A DNA stretch of 64,000 bases, taken from Streptomyces albogriseolus (GTDB lineage Bacteria; Actinomycetota; Actinomycetes; Streptomycetales; Streptomycetaceae). Shown here piece after piece: positions 56,201 to 62,612 of the stretch. The notes below the pieces were generated by a model, which was given only the letters and a program-made list of their open reading frames with translations, did no database searches and had not been told where the DNA came from. Location of the stretch: the NCBI GenBank assembly GCA_014650475.1, contig BMVA01000001.1, positions 496,001 through 560,000 of the forward strand, written 5' to 3'. Position 1 is the stretch's first letter; every line of letters begins with the position of its first letter. The position numbers were made by a program, and so were the translations under genes.

Positions 56201-56986
56201 ATGGAGCGGCAGACCGGCAGCGAGGGGCTCGTCGGGCTCGCCTCCGAACGGGAGGCCGAGCGGATCACCTTCGCCGACACCCGCACCCAGCCCCGCTCCG
56301 TGATGACCTCCTACGAGTGGTCGGGCTCGGAGACGGGTGGCCGCCGCTACTCCCCGTTCGTCATCAACACCGAGCACAAGAAGCCCTGGCACACCCTCAC
56401 CGGCCGCCAGCACTTCTTCGTCCAGCATGACTGGATCTCCGAGCTGGGCGAGCAACTGCCGGTCTACCGACCCCCGTTGAACACGCCCAGGCACTACGGG
56501 GACGAGCAGCTGCGCGAGGACGGCCGGGCGGAGGTGACGGTCCGCTATCTGACCCCGCACTCGAAGTGGTCCATCCACTCGAACTACCAGGACAACAAGT
56601 ACATGCTCGACCTGTCCCGCGGCGGACCCACGATCTGGATGTCCTCGGAGGACGCCGAGAAGATCGGCGTGAAGGACAACGAGTGGATCGAGGCGTACAA
56701 CCGCAACGGCGTCGTCGCCGCCCGGGCCGTGGTCACCCACCGCATGCCCGAGGGAACCGTGTACATGTACCACGCCCAGGACCGCAACGTGAACGTGCCC
56801 AGGACCGAGGTCACCGGCAAGCGCGGCGGCATCCACAACTCCCTCACCCGGCTGCTCCTCAAGCCGACCCATCTCGCGGGCGGCTACGCCCAGTTCACCT
56901 ACGCCTTCAACTACTACGGCCCCACCGGCAACCAGCGCGACGAGGTCACCGTCATCCGCCGTCGCTCACAGGATGTGGAGTACTGA
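53285..56986 (+). CDS. narG: Respiratory nitrate reductase alpha subunit (Mo), copy 2
   Basis: 1233 residues, a close paralogue of copy 1. Fe-S ligands are in THGVNCTGSCSW and EPRGCPRG, and the Mo-ligand Asp is in SFYDWYADLPIASPQ. The ATG has no good ribosome-binding site, and a -10-like TAGCGT lies just before it, so the mRNA is probably leaderless. It heads the operon narG-H-J-I-vkor, with the narH ATG one base after its stop. Two exact DevR-like sites stand in front. Confidence 0.96.
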   Translation: MENDQNARREPLRAGESWPLAARRLLTRREVSADGRAVFGTGDPSWEGFYRDRWSHDKVVRSTHGVNCTGSCSWMVYVKDGIITWEHQATDYPSIGTDCPEYEPRGCPRGASFSWYTYSPSRVRYPYVRGALLKLWREARKRLGDPVAAWAEITSDPAKARAYKRARGKGGLVRADWDEVSELIAAAQVHTVKEYGPDRVAGFSPIPAMSMASFAAGARFHSLIGGTLLSFYDWYADLPIASPQVFGDQTDVPEAADWWNAGYLIMWGSNIPVTRTPDAHFLTETRYNGTKVVAVSPDYADNVKHADEWLAPHPGTDGALAMAMGHVILREFLVDREVPYFQDYLRTFTDAPFLVTLREHDRGLVPDGFLTAADLGLDGEENAESKTVLLDRATGEPVVPGGSLGFRWGEAGRGRWNLELGDTVPELSLLERAEDTAEVALPRFDEGTTEGGSFMVRGVPVRRIGGRLVTTVFDLMLAQYGVHRPGLPGSWPSSYEDASEPYTPAWQETITSVPAGQAARIAREFARNAERTQGRSMIALGAGTNHWFHSDTIYRAFLALTTMTGCQGVNGGGWAHYVGQEKVRPVTGQQHLSFAFDWQRPTRHMAGTSYWYLNSDQWRYEAFGPDELASPLGDGRFKGKAFADCLAQAVRLGWTPGHPGFNRNPLDLTDEAAAAGRPVAEHIVDELKSGRLRFAAEDPDDPANFPRVLTVWRANLLGSSGKGNEYFLRHLLGTDAAVRSAETPAELRPKDVVWRDEAPEGKLDLLVTMDFRMTSTSLLSDVVLPAATWYEKDDLSSTDMHPFVHAFTPAIAPPWQARTDYDTFLTMADRFSELAAEHLGTRTDVLTVPLLHDTPDELAQPGGVVRDWKTGECEPVPGRTMPKLVVVERDYAAIAQKMRAVGPLLDTLGTTTKGITVHPDQEIEELRHRNGTVRDGVAAGRPSLATASDMCEAILALSGTTNGRLATEGFRAMERQTGSEGLVGLASEREAERITFADTRTQPRSVMTSYEWSGSETGGRRYSPFVINTEHKKPWHTLTGRQHFFVQHDWISELGEQLPVYRPPLNTPRHYGDEQLREDGRAEVTVRYLTPHSKWSIHSNYQDNKYMLDLSRGGPTIWMSSEDAEKIGVKDNEWIEAYNRNGVVAARAVVTHRMPEGTVYMYHAQDRNVNVPRTEVTGKRGGIHNSLTRLLLKPTHLAGGYAQFTYAFNYYGPTGNQRDEVTVIRRRSQDVEY

Positions 56987-56987
56987 C

Positions 56988-58514
56988 ATGCGTGTGATGG
57001 CTCAAGTGGCGATGGTGATGAACCTCGACAAGTGCATCGGCTGCCACACCTGCTCGGTCACCTGCAAGCAGACGTGGACCAACCGCACCGGCGTCGAGTA
57101 CGCCTGGTTCAACAACGTCGAGACCAAACCCGGCGTCGGTTACCCGCGCCGCTACGAGGACCAGGAGCACTGGAAGGGCGGCTGGATGCTCGACCGGCGA
57201 GGCCGGCTCGTCCTGCGCTCCGGCGGCCGGATCAAGCGACTCCTCTCCCTCTTCTCCAACCCCGACCTGCCGTCCATCGAGGACTACTACGAGCCGGTCA
57301 CCTACGACTACGACAACCTGGTCAGCGCCCCGGCCCAGAAGGACATCCCCGTCGCCCGCCCCCGCTCCGTCCTCACCGGCGAGCCCGCCGCCATCACCTG
57401 GGGCGCCAACTGGGAGGACGGCCTCGGCGGCGCACCCGAGAACGCCGGCGCCGACCCGAACCTCAGCGGTGAGTGGGCCCAGAAGGTCAAGTTCGAGTTC
57501 GAGCAGACCTTCCTCTTCCACCTGCCCCGCCTGTGCGAGCACTGCCTCAACCCCGCCTGTGTGTCGGCCTGTCCCTCGGGCGCGATGTACAAGCGGGTCG
57601 AGGACGGCATCGTCCTCGTCGACCAGGACAAGTGCCGCGGCTGGCGCATGTGCGTCACGGCCTGCCCGTACAAGAAGGTGTACGTCAACCACGCCACCGG
57701 CAAGGCCGAGAAGTGCACCTTCTGCTTCCCGCGCATCGAGGCCGGTCAGCCCACCGTCTGTTCCGAGACCTGCGTCGGACGTCTGCGCTACCTCGGTCTG
57801 CTCCTCTACGACGCCGACCGTGTCGGCGAGGCCGCCGCCACCCCCGACGAGAAGGACCTCCTCGACGCCCAGCGTGGCGTCTTCCTCGACCCGAACGACC
57901 CGGACGTGCGGGCGGCGGCCCGGGAGTCGGGCATCCCGGAGGACTGGCTGGACGCGGCCCGCCGCTCCCCCGTGTACGACCTGGTCATGCGGTACAAGGT
58001 CGCGCTGCCCCTGCACCCGGAGTACCGCACCCTGCCGATGGTCTGGTACGTCCCTCCGCTCTCGCCCGTCCTGGACGCCGTCGACGCGGCGGGCGGCGAC
58101 CAGGACGACCCCGACCACGTCTTCGCCGCCGTCACCCGGCTGCGCATCCCGCTGGAGTACCTGGCGGAACTGTTCACCGCCGGCGACGCCGAGGTGGTCG
58201 CCGGGGTGCTGATGAAGCTCACCGCGCTGCGCTCGTACATGCGCGAGCGCACCCTCGGCGAGGACGGCGACGAGTCCGTGCTCAAGGCCGTCGGGCTCAC
58301 CGTGCGCGAGGCGGAGGACATGCACCGGCTCCTCGCCGTCGCCAAGTACGAGGACCGCTACGTCGTCCCCGCCGCCCACAAGGAGGACGCCGCCGCGCTC
58401 ACCGCGACGGAGAACCGCTGCCCGGTCGAGACGTCCGGTGACCCCGAACCCCGCACGATCATGCTGGGCATCCCCACCCTGCGCCGCGACACCACTCCCG
58501 GAGGCCGAGCGTGA
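56988..58514 (+). CDS. narH: Nitrate reductase beta subunit (Fe-S), copy 2
   Basis: 508 residues, near the E. coli NarH length. Cluster segments CIGCHTCSVTCKQTW, CEHCLNPACVSACPSGA, CRGWRMCVTACPYKK, and CTFCFPR with CSETCVGR are all present. It lacks the long acidic tail of copy 1. The stop overlaps the narJ GTG. Confidence 0.96.
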   Translation: MRVMAQVAMVMNLDKCIGCHTCSVTCKQTWTNRTGVEYAWFNNVETKPGVGYPRRYEDQEHWKGGWMLDRRGRLVLRSGGRIKRLLSLFSNPDLPSIEDYYEPVTYDYDNLVSAPAQKDIPVARPRSVLTGEPAAITWGANWEDGLGGAPENAGADPNLSGEWAQKVKFEFEQTFLFHLPRLCEHCLNPACVSACPSGAMYKRVEDGIVLVDQDKCRGWRMCVTACPYKKVYVNHATGKAEKCTFCFPRIEAGQPTVCSETCVGRLRYLGLLLYDADRVGEAAATPDEKDLLDAQRGVFLDPNDPDVRAAARESGIPEDWLDAARRSPVYDLVMRYKVALPLHPEYRTLPMVWYVPPLSPVLDAVDAAGGDQDDPDHVFAAVTRLRIPLEYLAELFTAGDAEVVAGVLMKLTALRSYMRERTLGEDGDESVLKAVGLTVREAEDMHRLLAVAKYEDRYVVPAAHKEDAAALTATENRCPVETSGDPEPRTIMLGIPTLRRDTTPGGRA

Positions 58515-59329
58515 ACCCGCTGCCCTCCCCCAGAGCCGAACGCCTGGGGGGACCCCCGTCGATTCCCGCCCTCGTCCGCACCAGGATCCGGGCCGCCGTA
58601 CGCCGCCCTGCCCGGCTCACCCCCGAGGAGACGGCGGGCCGAGCGCTGGTCCTACGGCTCGTGTCGCTGCTCCTGCAATACCCCGACTCCGAACTGACCT
58701 CGTCACGGCCGGAGTTGGCCGCCGTCGTGGAGACCCTGCCGGCCACGCCCGGGGCTGAGCACCTGGCCCGGTTCACCGACTGGTTCGCCGCGCAGGATCC
58801 CGAGGCGCTGGAGCGGCACTACGTCGAGATGTTCGACCTGCGCCGCAAGAGCAGCCTCTACCTCACCTACTACCTGCACGGCGACACCCGCCGCCGGGGC
58901 ATGGCTCTTCTCACCCTCGGCCGGCGTTACCGGGCCGCCGGCTGGAACACCGAGGGCGGAGAACTGCCCGACCATCTGCCGGTCGTCCTGGAGTTCGCCG
59001 CGCTGGCCGGTCCCGGCGGCGGGGAGGCGCCCCTGCGCCAGCACCGGCGCGGTGTGGAGCTGATCCACCGGGCGCTGACGGACTCGGACTCGCCGTACCG
59101 GCACGTGCTGGCCGCGCTGCTCACCCTGCTGCCGCCCCCCACGGAGGCCGACCGCGCGGCGGTGGCCCGGCTCGTCGCGGAGGGCCCGCCCAACGAGGAG
59201 GTCGGCCTCGACCCGTACGGGACCTACGGGGAGGGGGAGTTCGCTCCTCCCGGCACCTTCGTGCCGCCGATGCCCGCCCCGCCGACCCATGTTCCGCACG
59301 CCCCGACCAGCCTGACGGAAGGCGACTGA
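58511..59329 (+). CDS. narJ: Nitrate reductase assembly chaperone, copy 2
   Basis: 272 residues, longer than copy 1 (223). The extra length is an N-terminal Pro/Arg-rich stretch (about 1-40) and a Pro-rich C-terminal tail (about 245-272). The core MFDLRRKSSLYLTYYLHGDTRRRG and ELPDHLPVVLEF matches copy 1. It starts at a GTG overlapping the narH stop. Part of the N-terminal extension is encoded by a hairpin repeat, so that stretch may be an insertion. Confidence 0.93.
   Translation: MNPLPSPRAERLGGPPSIPALVRTRIRAAVRRPARLTPEETAGRALVLRLVSLLLQYPDSELTSSRPELAAVVETLPATPGAEHLARFTDWFAAQDPEALERHYVEMFDLRRKSSLYLTYYLHGDTRRRGMALLTLGRRYRAAGWNTEGGELPDHLPVVLEFAALAGPGGGEAPLRQHRRGVELIHRALTDSDSPYRHVLAALLTLLPPPTEADRAAVARLVAEGPPNEEVGLDPYGTYGEGEFAPPGTFVPPMPAPPTHVPHAPTSLTEGD
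58526..58552 (+). repeat. Hairpin repeat inside the narJ N-terminus
   Basis: TCCCCCAG and CTGGGGGGA form an 8-bp stem around AGCCGAACGC. I recognise this CTCCCCCAG...CTGGGGGG unit as a common Streptomyces dispersed repeat. Here it is translated as part of NarJ residues about 5-14. Confidence 0.55.
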
Positions 59330-60117
59330 TGAACGCCGCGTTCTCCCCCCTGGCCGCCGCTGCGGCGAGCGGCGCCGATCTGCTTCTGTGGGTCGCCGTC
59401 CCCTACATCTGCCTCGCCGTGTTCGCCGTCGGGCACGTCTGGCGCTACCGGCAGGACCAGTTCGGCTGGACCACGCGCACCACCCAGCTCCTCGAACACC
59501 GCTGGCTGCGCTGGGGCAGCCCGCTGTTCCACCTCGGCGCCTTCATGGTCATCGCCGGGCACGTCGTGGGGCTCGCCGTTCCCGGCTCCTGGACGGAGGC
59601 CGTCGGCATCACCGAGCACGCGTACCACACCACAGCCGTGTGGGCGGGCTCGGTGGCGGGCGTCGCCATGGTCGCGGGACTGGGCATGCTGTGCGCCCGA
59701 CGGCTGCTGACCCGCCGGATCAGGCTCGGCACCGACCGCAGCGACAAGCTCCTCTTCCCGCTGCTGTCCGCCACCGTCCTGCTCGGCATCACCGCGACCG
59801 CCGCCCACAACGTGTTCGGCGCCGGATACGACTACCGCTCCACCGTCTCCGTCTGGTTCCGCGGCCTGTTCGTCCTCCAGCCGGAGCCCGAGGCGATCGC
59901 CGGGGCCCCGCTGCTGTTCCAGCTGCACGCCCTGAGCGCCTTCCTGCTCTTCGCGGCCTGGCCGTTCACCCGGCTGGTGCACGTGTGGAGCGCCCCGATC
60001 GGATACCTGGTCAGGCCGTACCTGGTCTACCGGCGGCGCACCGCACCGGCCGCGGACCCGACAGCCTCGGGCCGGACCCGCTCGGCCACCCGCTCCGGCT
60101 CCCGGCGAGCCGCATGA
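59329..60117 (+). CDS. narI: Nitrate reductase gamma subunit (cytochrome b), copy 2
   Basis: 262 residues with five membrane helices and the same haem-ligand segments as copy 1 (AVGHVWRYRQDQFGW, HLGAFMVIAGHVVG, FQLHALSAFLLF, FTRLVHVW). The ATG overlaps the narJ stop and the stop overlaps the VKOR ATG. Confidence 0.95.
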   Translation: MNAAFSPLAAAAASGADLLLWVAVPYICLAVFAVGHVWRYRQDQFGWTTRTTQLLEHRWLRWGSPLFHLGAFMVIAGHVVGLAVPGSWTEAVGITEHAYHTTAVWAGSVAGVAMVAGLGMLCARRLLTRRIRLGTDRSDKLLFPLLSATVLLGITATAAHNVFGAGYDYRSTVSVWFRGLFVLQPEPEAIAGAPLLFQLHALSAFLLFAAWPFTRLVHVWSAPIGYLVRPYLVYRRRTAPAADPTASGRTRSATRSGSRRAA

Positions 60118-60749
60118 GTCACGGACCGGTGCGGGCGCCGGACGCCACGAGCGTCCGGCGCCCGCAGGCGGTGGGCGCGAGCCGCCGAACGGGGTGGGTG
60201 ATGGTCCTCACCGGGGTCGTCGGCTGGCTCGCCTCCTTCCAGCTCACCGTGGAGGACTGGCTGCTCCTGCGCGACCCGGACCGCCAACCGCCCTGCGACA
60301 TCAGCCCCGTGGTGAGCTGCGGCAGCGTCATGTCCAGTCCCCAGGGCAGCGTGTTCGGCTTCCCCAACATGCTGCTCGGCCTGGGCGCCTTCGCCGCCGT
60401 GACCGCCCTGGGCATCGCCGTGCTCTCGGGGGCGCGCCTGCACCGCCGGCTGTGGCTCACGCTGGACGCCGGGGCGCTGGCGGGAGTGGTGTTCGCGCAC
60501 TGGCTGATCGGACAGTCGCTCTACGAACTCAACAAACTGTGCCCCTACTGCGCCGTGGTCTGGACCGTCACCATCGCCCTGTTCTGGTACGTGACCCTGC
60601 ACTGCATGGAACAGGGCGTCGTCCCCGTGCCCCGTGGCGTCCTGGAGGTCGTACGGGACACGCACTGGATGCTGCTCGGCGCCTGGTACGGGATCATCGT
60701 GCTGCTCGTCCTCACCCGGTTTCTGCCGTACTGGAGCAGCCTTCTGTAG
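60114..60749 (+). CDS. Vitamin K epoxide reductase-family thiol oxidoreductase
   Basis: 211 residues with about four to five membrane helices. VKOR catalysis uses two Cys pairs, seen as Cys61/Cys69 (PPCDISPVVSCGSVM) and the active CPYC Cys143/Cys146 in a helix. The SPQGSVFGFPNMLLGL segment is typical. Bacterial VKOR reoxidises DsbA-like proteins using quinone. Translational coupling (ATGA) to narI links it to this nar operon, which is unusual; it may form disulfides when oxygen is scarce, or act on copper-site cysteines of NirK-type proteins. Confidence 0.9.
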   Translation: MSHGPVRAPDATSVRRPQAVGASRRTGWVMVLTGVVGWLASFQLTVEDWLLLRDPDRQPPCDISPVVSCGSVMSSPQGSVFGFPNMLLGLGAFAAVTALGIAVLSGARLHRRLWLTLDAGALAGVVFAHWLIGQSLYELNKLCPYCAVVWTVTIALFWYVTLHCMEQGVVPVPRGVLEVVRDTHWMLLGAWYGIIVLLVLTRFLPYWSSLL

Positions 60750-60760
60750 CCGCCGACGAA

Positions 60761-60779
60761 GACGCGGCAGTGCCGCGTC
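60761..60779 (+). terminator. Hairpin after the nar2-vkor operon
   Basis: GACGCGG and CCGCGTC pair around CAGTG, 12 bases after the VKOR stop. No T tract follows. Confidence 0.55.
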
Positions 60780-60810
60780 GCACAGGGCCGACAGGAGAGC
60801 GTCCCTGTGC
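60780..60810 (+). terminator. Second hairpin in tandem
   Basis: GCACAGGG and CCCTGTGC pair around a 15-base loop, immediately after the first hairpin. Confidence 0.45.
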
Positions 60811-60840
60811 CGAGCGGCCCCGTGACGGGACCGGGTTCCG

Positions 60841-60876
60841 GGGCCGACGGGCCCGAATCGGGGGGCCGTTCGGCCC
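60841..60876. promoter_or_regulatory. Tandem DevR/OsdR-like palindromes before hmp
   Basis: GGGCCGACGGGCCC (60841-60854) and GGGCCGTTCGGCCC (60863-60876) are both exact matches and lie 22 bases apart centre to centre, two helical turns. A related but wider-spaced element (GGGCC-N7-GGCCC) follows at 60901-60917. Confidence 0.55.
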
Positions 60877-60994
60877 CGCCTCGTCCAGCGCAGCGCATCA
60901 GGGCCGAAACGCGGCCCGGCGCCTGCTACACAGAAGATGCCGCTGATGCGATGCGGCGGCCCGTCCCCCTCTCACCCCCTGCCCGGGAGGCTCC

Positions 60995-62209
60995 ATGCTG
61001 TCCGCAGAATCCGCCGCCGTGGTCCGTGCCACCCTGCCCGCCGTGGCCGGAGCGCTCGACGAGATCACCACACGCTTCTACGGCGCGATGTTCCGCGACC
61101 GGCCGGAACTGCTCGACGGGATGTTCAACCGCGGCAACCAGGCCAGCGGGGCCCAGCGCCGCGCGCTGGCCGGTTCGATCGCCGGATTCGCGACCGCGCT
61201 GCTCGACGATCCGGACACCCGCCCGGACACCCTGCTGGACCGGATCGCGCACAAGCACGCCGCCGTGGGCGTCACCGACGACCAGTACACGATCGTGCAC
61301 AAGTATCTGTTCGGCGCGATCGCCGAGGTCCTCGGCGACGCCGTCACCCCGGAGGTGGCGGCCGCCTGGGACGAGGTGTACTGGCTGATGGCCGGTGCGC
61401 TGATCAGCCGTGAAGCCCGGCTGTACCAGGACGCGGGCGTCGAACCCGGCCAGGTCTGGCGGCAGTGGAGCGTGGTGGAGCGCCGCACCGAGACGCCTGA
61501 CGTGGTGTCCTTCGTGCTCCGTCCCGCCGACGGCCGGCCGGCGCCGGAAGCGCGCGCCGGCCAGTACGTGAGCGTGCGCGCCCTGATGCCCGACGGCATC
61601 CACCAGCTCCGCCAGTACAGCCTGTCCTCGGACCCGGGCGGGGAACTGCGGCGGATCACCGTCAAGCGGGTCGCCGGCACGGACGGCGCGCCGGACGGCG
61701 AGGTCTCCCGGCTGCTGCACGAGCGGATCCGCGAGGGCGACGAACTGACCCTGTCCGCTCCCTTCGGGGACGTCTTCCTCGACGACCCGGCCGACGCCAC
61801 CACTCCGGTCGTCCTGGTCTCCGCGGGCATCGGCGGTACCCCCATGACCAGCATCCTGGCCCGTCTCGCCGCCCTCGGCTCACCCCGCCCGGTGCTGGTC
61901 CTGCACGCCGACCACTCGGCCGCCGACCACGCCCTGCGCGACGAGACGCGCGAACTCGTCGGACGACTGCCGGACGCCCGGGCGGTCTTCTGGTACGAAC
62001 GGCCCGGCCCGGGGGAAGTCGACGCCCGCGAGGGTCTCATGAGCCTCGACGGCATCGAACTGCCCGAGGACGCCTCGGTGTTCCTGTGCGGTCCGCTGCC
62101 CTTCATGCGCGACGTTCGCGGACAGCTGCTGCGTGCCGGGGTTCCGGCACGGCACATCCGCTACGAGGTGTTCGGCCCCGACCTGTGGCTGCCCGGCCCG
62201 GCGGACTGA
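60995..62209 (+). CDS. hmp: Flavohaemoprotein / NO dioxygenase
   Basis: 404 residues: a globin domain (about 1-140) with proximal His in IAHKHAAVGV (His88 likely), and a ferredoxin-NADP reductase-type domain (about 150-404) with the FAD motif RQYSLS, SAGIGGTPMTSIL for NAD(P)H and FLCGPLPFMRDV near the end. It converts NO and O2 to nitrate using NAD(P)H, protecting cells from NO made by nitrite reduction. GGGAGG precedes the ATG. Tandem DevR-like sites lie about 125 bases upstream. Confidence 0.95.
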   Translation: MLSAESAAVVRATLPAVAGALDEITTRFYGAMFRDRPELLDGMFNRGNQASGAQRRALAGSIAGFATALLDDPDTRPDTLLDRIAHKHAAVGVTDDQYTIVHKYLFGAIAEVLGDAVTPEVAAAWDEVYWLMAGALISREARLYQDAGVEPGQVWRQWSVVERRTETPDVVSFVLRPADGRPAPEARAGQYVSVRALMPDGIHQLRQYSLSSDPGGELRRITVKRVAGTDGAPDGEVSRLLHERIREGDELTLSAPFGDVFLDDPADATTPVVLVSAGIGGTPMTSILARLAALGSPRPVLVLHADHSAADHALRDETRELVGRLPDARAVFWYERPGPGEVDAREGLMSLDGIELPEDASVFLCGPLPFMRDVRGQLLRAGVPARHIRYEVFGPDLWLPGPAD

Positions 62210-62231
62210 ACACCGCCGCGCCGGGGCGGGG

Positions 62232-62606
62232 TCACGTGCCGGTCCTGGCGGCCTCGACCGCCTCCCGCACGGTGGGATGGACGTGCCGCAGCTCCGCCCC
62301 GGCGTCCGCGGTGCTCAGCACGTCCCGCACCTGACCCACGTCGCGGGCCAGCAGCAGCCGGACTCCGCGGACCTTCAGCTCTCCGGCCAGCTGGTCGAGC
62401 ATGCGTACGGCGCTGACGTCGATGAAGGGGACGGTCTCCGCGTCGATCACGACCGCCGTGGCTCCGTCCCGGCCGGCGGCCTTCCCCACCGTGGACCGGA
62501 TCCGCTCGGCGTTGGCGAAGCAGACGTCCCCCTCGACGCGCAGCACGCCGACGATCGCCTGCTTCGCGGCACCGTCGCTCCAGCTCTCCAGCGGGGTCCT
62601 GCCCAT
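62232..62606 (-). CDS. Stand-alone STAS domain protein, probably a SulP remnant
   Basis: 124 residues forming one STAS domain (VGVLRVEGDVCFANAERIRSTV; AVVIDAETVPFIDVSAVRMLDQL; GVRLLLARDVGQVRDVL). These sequences look most like the cytoplasmic C-terminal domain of SulP anion transporters; no transporter part is attached. It lies six bases after the DUF1254 stop on the same strand, with a poor ribosome-binding site. It is either a truncated SulP or a free regulatory STAS protein. Confidence 0.7.
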   Translation of the reverse strand: MGRTPLESWSDGAAKQAIVGVLRVEGDVCFANAERIRSTVGKAAGRDGATAVVIDAETVPFIDVSAVRMLDQLAGELKVRGVRLLLARDVGQVRDVLSTADAGAELRHVHPTVREAVEAARTGT

Positions 62607-62612
62607 CCGAGG

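Noticed and set aside
60901-60917. GGGCC-N7-GGCCC as a third hmp site
   Set aside because: Half-sites match but the spacing is three bases too long for the pattern; kept only as a remark.
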